A stretch of DNA of 64,000 nucleotides from Cognatundibacterium luofuense (GTDB lineage Bacteria > Pseudomonadota > Gammaproteobacteria > Burkholderiales > Burkholderiaceae_D), in the NCBI RefSeq assembly GCF_018139685.1, contig NZ_JAGSPN010000002.1, positions 62,001 through 126,000 on the forward strand. The letters are read 5' to 3'. The notes beneath the pieces are model-generated. The model was not told where the DNA came from, made no database searches, and worked only from the letters and a program-made list of their open reading frames with translations. Made by a program: the position numbers and the translations under genes. The first letter of the stretch is position 1; every line of letters starts with the position of its first letter. Shown piece after piece: positions 61,100-64,000 of the stretch.

Positions 61100-61981
61100 A
61101 TGCAACAGAACTCTCACTATCTGCGCGACACTTTACTGACCGCAATTGCCCCAATGCTTTGGGGAACCACCTATATCCTGACCACACAGGTATTACCGCC
61201 GGACCGTCCGTTCACAGCGGCTGTCATCCGGGTGTTACCTGCCGGACTGATTCTGCTGGCGTGGGCTCGATCAATGCCTCCACGCGGGTGGTGGCTGAAG
61301 CTGGGAATACTGGCCGCTCTGAATATCGGAATTTTTCAGGCTCTGCTGTTCATCGCAGCATATCGTCTGCCCGGTGGTCTGGCGGCGATTTTCGGCGCAC
61401 TACAACCATTAATCACCATGGCACTGGCAAGTCTGGCGAACCGCCGCTCTCCGGGCTGGCGAATGATCTCTGTTGCGCTGCTGGGTTTACCAGGCATGGC
61501 AATGCTGTTGTGGGCTCCGGGAATGCAATGGGACCTTACCGGTGTCATTGCTGCTTTTGCGGGTGTTTGCTGTGTGTCGGCAGGTGCGTTTCTGGTGCGC
61601 CGCTGGCAACCACCGATGTCCGTGATTGCACTGACTGGCTGGCAATGCGCACTCGGTGGTCTGATGCTTTTACCGCTCGCGTTGCTGCTGGAACCTGCGC
61701 TGCCGGCACTGAGTCTGCAGCAAATCGCAGGTTACAGTTACCTCTCCGGTTTTGGCGCATTACTGGCCTATGTTCTGTGGATACGCGGCATACAAAAGCT
61801 GCCGCTGGCTGCGTCTTCTTCACTGGCATTGCTCAGTCCGGTGGTTGCCACGATTCTCGGCTGGGTCATTCTTGACCAGAAACTGGCTGCACCAGCACTG
61901 ACAGGCATGGCAATTGTTTTACTCAGTGTTTATCTGGTACAGCGCGAAGCAGCAAAATCCATAGTACCGTCAAACCGTTAA
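61100..61981 (+). CDS. EamA-family (DMT) transporter
   Basis: A 293-residue inner-membrane exporter with about ten helices in two EamA repeats: AIAPMLWGTTYILTTQVLPP and AAVIRVLPAGLILLAWAR in the first half, and VIALTGWQCALGGLMLLPLA and SSLALLSPVVATILGWVILD in the second. ATG at 61100 (MQQNSHYL) is preferred; the frame is open five codons upstream inside operator O2. Control by the divergent MarR gene suggests drug, metabolite or amino-acid efflux, but the substrate cannot be read. Confidence 0.9.
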   Translation: MQQNSHYLRDTLLTAIAPMLWGTTYILTTQVLPPDRPFTAAVIRVLPAGLILLAWARSMPPRGWWLKLGILAALNIGIFQALLFIAAYRLPGGLAAIFGALQPLITMALASLANRRSPGWRMISVALLGLPGMAMLLWAPGMQWDLTGVIAAFAGVCCVSAGAFLVRRWQPPMSVIALTGWQCALGGLMLLPLALLLEPALPALSLQQIAGYSYLSGFGALLAYVLWIRGIQKLPLAASSSLALLSPVVATILGWVILDQKLAAPALTGMAIVLLSVYLVQREAAKSIVPSNR

Positions 61982-61994
61982 CTCTGATCAGCGC

Positions 61995-62720
61995 TCAAGT
62001 CTGATGCACATCCCGGCCACACAGCATATCGTTGATGCGGCCGGATTTTTCGGGATCAAATCCGACTTTTTCAACCCACTGCTCCGTATTATTCCAGGTG
62101 CCAAACAGCATGTCCCATAGCGGCAAGCCATAATTCTGGGCATGATGCCCCCAAGCATGATGTACTCTGTGCATCTCCGGACGCTGGATAAAGTAGCCGA
62201 GCCAGTGCGGCGAGCGGGTATCAGAGTGCAGATATAAATCAAACAGACCCGTCATAATCAGCGCCCAGGTCGCTGCGATTGGCGTTGCACCGAATAACAG
62301 ATAACTGCTGAAGCAAGACATCATTGTTGCAGCGGCTGTTTCCAGCGGGTGGGCAAAAAAAGCGGTAAGTGACTCAATTCTCAGAGCGGAATGGTGTAAC
62401 TGGTGGACATGCCTCCACAGAAAATCAGATGCATGTGTTGCTCGATGCCACCAGTAGAAAATAAAGCTGGTACTTAAGAAACATAAAAATCCGAGCAGCA
62501 CGTCCGGAATCTCACCACCTAACGGAATCAAAGCAAAGCCCCGCCACGCAGACAGCAACCAGCCGACAAGAAGCGATGCAACCCCAGATACAGCAGCAAG
62601 ACTGAATGAAAGAATCTGCCAGCGTTTATCGCAAGCATTACCAGACGCTGGTGCAATGACTTCACGGGTAAACAATGTGATCAATGCCAGTAAAATCACG
62701 GGATATGCGAGCCATTCCAT
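61995..62720 (-). CDS. Sterol desaturase/fatty-acid hydroxylase family protein
   Basis: A 241-residue membrane di-iron oxygenase-like protein. The histidine boxes are in order: WWHRATH (HxxxH), HQLHHSALRIES (HxxHH), and MHRVHHAWGHHAQNYG, with four hydrophobic segments. The substrate is probably a lipid or carotenoid-type alkyl chain; this superfamily is broad and the reaction cannot be fixed. AAGAGA precedes the ATG. Convergent with EamA, 13 bp apart. Confidence 0.87.
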   Translation of the reverse strand: MEWLAYPVILLALITLFTREVIAPASGNACDKRWQILSFSLAAVSGVASLLVGWLLSAWRGFALIPLGGEIPDVLLGFLCFLSTSFIFYWWHRATHASDFLWRHVHQLHHSALRIESLTAFFAHPLETAAATMMSCFSSYLLFGATPIAATWALIMTGLFDLYLHSDTRSPHWLGYFIQRPEMHRVHHAWGHHAQNYGLPLWDMLFGTWNNTEQWVEKVGFDPEKSGRINDMLCGRDVHQT

Positions 62721-62781
62721 ATATTCTCTTCAGGAAATTTCTTATTCAGCTATTTTGCCGTGGGTTAAGCACGGTGACAAT

Positions 62782-62812
62782 AAAAATGCCGGGCATCAAG
62801 CCCGGCATCTTC
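62782..62812 (-). terminator. Terminator of the chemotaxis receptor gene
   Basis: ATGCCGGGC (62786-62794) and GCCCGGCAT (62800-62808); on the minus strand five T residues follow. About 45 bp past the receptor stop. Confidence 0.88.
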
Positions 62813-62854
62813 CCGACATTTTTTAGCACACGGACGAGATTTAAATCAGACTTA

Positions 62855-64000
62855 TCAACGGGATTTCTCGATTTGCCTTTGCAAAACAGGCTGCAATGCA
62901 GTTCCACTCTGTTCCTGAGATACACGACGCATTCTTGGCTGCATCTGAATCACTGAATTCTGTTGCGTAGTCAGTTCAAACGCGTTGACCAGATCTCGTA
63001 ATACACTCACTTCTTCTTCCAGTTTTTCAGCAGAATATGTCGCTGCGGAAACAATCTGCATGTTTTGCTGTGTCATTTCATCGATTTCGATTACTGACTG
63101 ATTCACCGTGCTTATCCCCAGACTTTGCTCCTGGGTTGAGACTGTGAACTCCTGCATCAGAGCAGCGACTTTTTTGACACCACTGACGAGTTCATCCATG
63201 CTCTGCCCCGCCTCATCAACCAGCTCAGCACCTTGCTCAACCTGCTCCACCGAATGCTGAATCAGCTCTTTAATTTCTTTCGCTGCGCTGGCGCTGCGCT
63301 GTGCAAGAGCTCTTACCTCGCTTGCAACAACAGAAAAACCGCGCCCCTGATCTCCCGCACGGGCAGCTTCAACTGCAGCGTTTAGCGCAAGAATATTGGT
63401 CTGAAATGCAATACCATCGATAACAGAAATAATATCGGCAATGCGTGACGAACTATGACGGATTGCTCCCATCGTTTGCACGACTTTTTGTACAGCACGA
63501 CCACTGGTATCTGCCAGACCAGCGGAGCGAATTGCTACCTCACTGGCTTCACGCGAATTAGCCGCATTGTGCTGAACCGCCACCGTAATTTGCTCCATCG
63601 AACTGGCCGTTTGTTCAAGTGAACCTTTTTGCGACTCCGTATGCTGAGCAAGTTCACCGCTGCATTCACTGACATCGCTGCCGATTGCATGTACATGACC
63701 ACTGCTCTGTTTAATCTGTCCGATCAGCAATTTCATGTTGGTTTGCAGAACACGCAATGATTGCGCAAGTTCACTGATTTCATGCCGACCATGCACTGCA
63801 ATAGGCTGAGACAAATCACCGGCACTCATTGCCTGTATATGATGCCGCAACTGTCCGACCTGTCCCGCAATCAAACGATGGACACTGACGGTAAAAATGC
63901 CGCTGGTGATTAAACCCAGTCCGATCGTCAGCATTTGCAGGCCACTTTGCCATGCCTGTACCTGCCATCCGAATAGCAACAAAAAGAAGGCTGAAAAAAC
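62855..64000 (-). CDS. Methyl-accepting chemotaxis protein (5' end outside window)
   Basis: The frame is open to the right edge, so the start and any N-terminal ligand domain lie outside. The visible part has a membrane helix, a HAMP domain ([20 protein letters not shown]) and a full cytoplasmic signalling domain: the hairpin tip [20 protein letters not shown]-type sequence (here [20 protein letters not shown]), with [20 protein letters not shown] and [20 protein letters not shown]. No CheR-binding pentapeptide is evident at the C-terminus. It senses a periplasmic or membrane signal and controls CheA. Confidence 0.93.
   Translation of the reverse strand, partial: VFSAFFLLLFGWQVQAWQSGLQMLTIGLGLITSGIFTVSVHRLIAGQVGQLRHHIQAMSAGDLSQPIAVHGRHEISELAQSLRVLQTNMKLLIGQIKQSSGHVHAIGSDVSECSGELAQHTESQKGSLEQTASSMEQITVAVQHNAANSREASEVAIRSAGLADTSGRAVQKVVQTMGAIRHSSSRIADIISVIDGIAFQTNILALNAAVEAARAGDQGRGFSVVASEVRALAQRSASAAKEIKELIQHSVEQVEQGAELVDEAGQSMDELVSGVKKVAALMQEFTVSTQEQSLGISTVNQSVIEIDEMTQQNMQIVSAATYSAEKLEEEVSVLRDLVNAFELTTQQNSVIQMQPRMRRVSQEQSGTALQPVLQRQIEKSR

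Noticed and set aside
1-64000. tRNA or rRNA genes in the longer gaps
   Set aside because: No cloverleaf with a T-arm GGTTCGA-type segment and no rRNA-like stretch was found by eye in the gaps over 250 bp.

Overview
This 64 kb window reads as ordinary chromosome of a Gram-negative betaproteobacterium, most likely Burkholderiales and probably family Oxalobacteraceae. The placement is an inference from gene content: Entner-Doudoroff genes with HexR, a very long alanine/proline-rich RpoD, OmpW and TonB-type outer-membrane proteins, PnuC, MtaD and a maleylacetoacetate-isomerase-type GST. Base composition is moderate. No rRNA, tRNA, CRISPR array, transposase or prophage was seen. Both edges cut genes: ppk1 on the left and a chemotaxis receptor on the right.

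Layout. 1-7.5 kb: phosphate and envelope genes (ppk1-sixA, an LpxH-like phosphoesterase with an OlsB-like acyltransferase, pstS). 7.5-11 kb: rpoD with a candidate structured RNA upstream. 11.3-14.9 kb: a predicted nicotinamide riboside system (TonB receptor, PnuC, NadR-like kinase). 15-20 kb: receiver protein, maiA, mtaD and an M14 carboxypeptidase. 20-23.8 kb: an AT-richer accessory segment (retropepsin-like protease, MORN-like protein, minimal endonuclease V homologue) cut into modules by three direct copies of a roughly 220-bp repeat that carries its own terminator. 25.7-28 kb: an HDOD/GGDEF signalling operon. 28-30.3 kb: an esterase-like lipoprotein with OmpW. 30.6-32.6 kb: a bufferin RiPP operon (bufA, bufB, bufC). 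36-46.9 kb: central carbon metabolism (ppc, pgi, then edd-eda divergent from zwf-pgl-hexR). 47-51.4 kb: HDOD, a secreted YciI-like protein, a cluster of tiny genes, a P-loop kinase, a GNAT enzyme and ribA. 51.7-57 kb: a secreted metallopeptidase, ilvD and two zinc-ribbon membrane proteins. 57-64 kb: a second TonB receptor, a solute-binding protein, a MarR/EamA divergent pair with a clear palindromic operator, a fatty-acid hydroxylase and a receptor.

How the genes work together. zwf, pgl, edd and eda form a complete Entner-Doudoroff route from glucose-6-phosphate to pyruvate and glyceraldehyde-3-phosphate. HexR is expected to repress it, pgi feeds it and ppc refills oxaloacetate. The Buf operon should make a modified, cysteine-containing metal-binding peptide. 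The TonB/PnuC/kinase set should import and trap an NAD precursor.

The most unusual signal is a dispersed intergenic repeat, at least nine copies in two related types, found mostly where convergent genes end. All seven type A copies, and the two type B copies in modified form, keep one reading frame open that spells a short cysteine-containing peptide beginning K-C-P-K-C-G-V-Q-H-S; three copies end in C-I-(M/I)-C-G followed by a stop. It may be only a REP-like element, but the conserved frame deserves a test.
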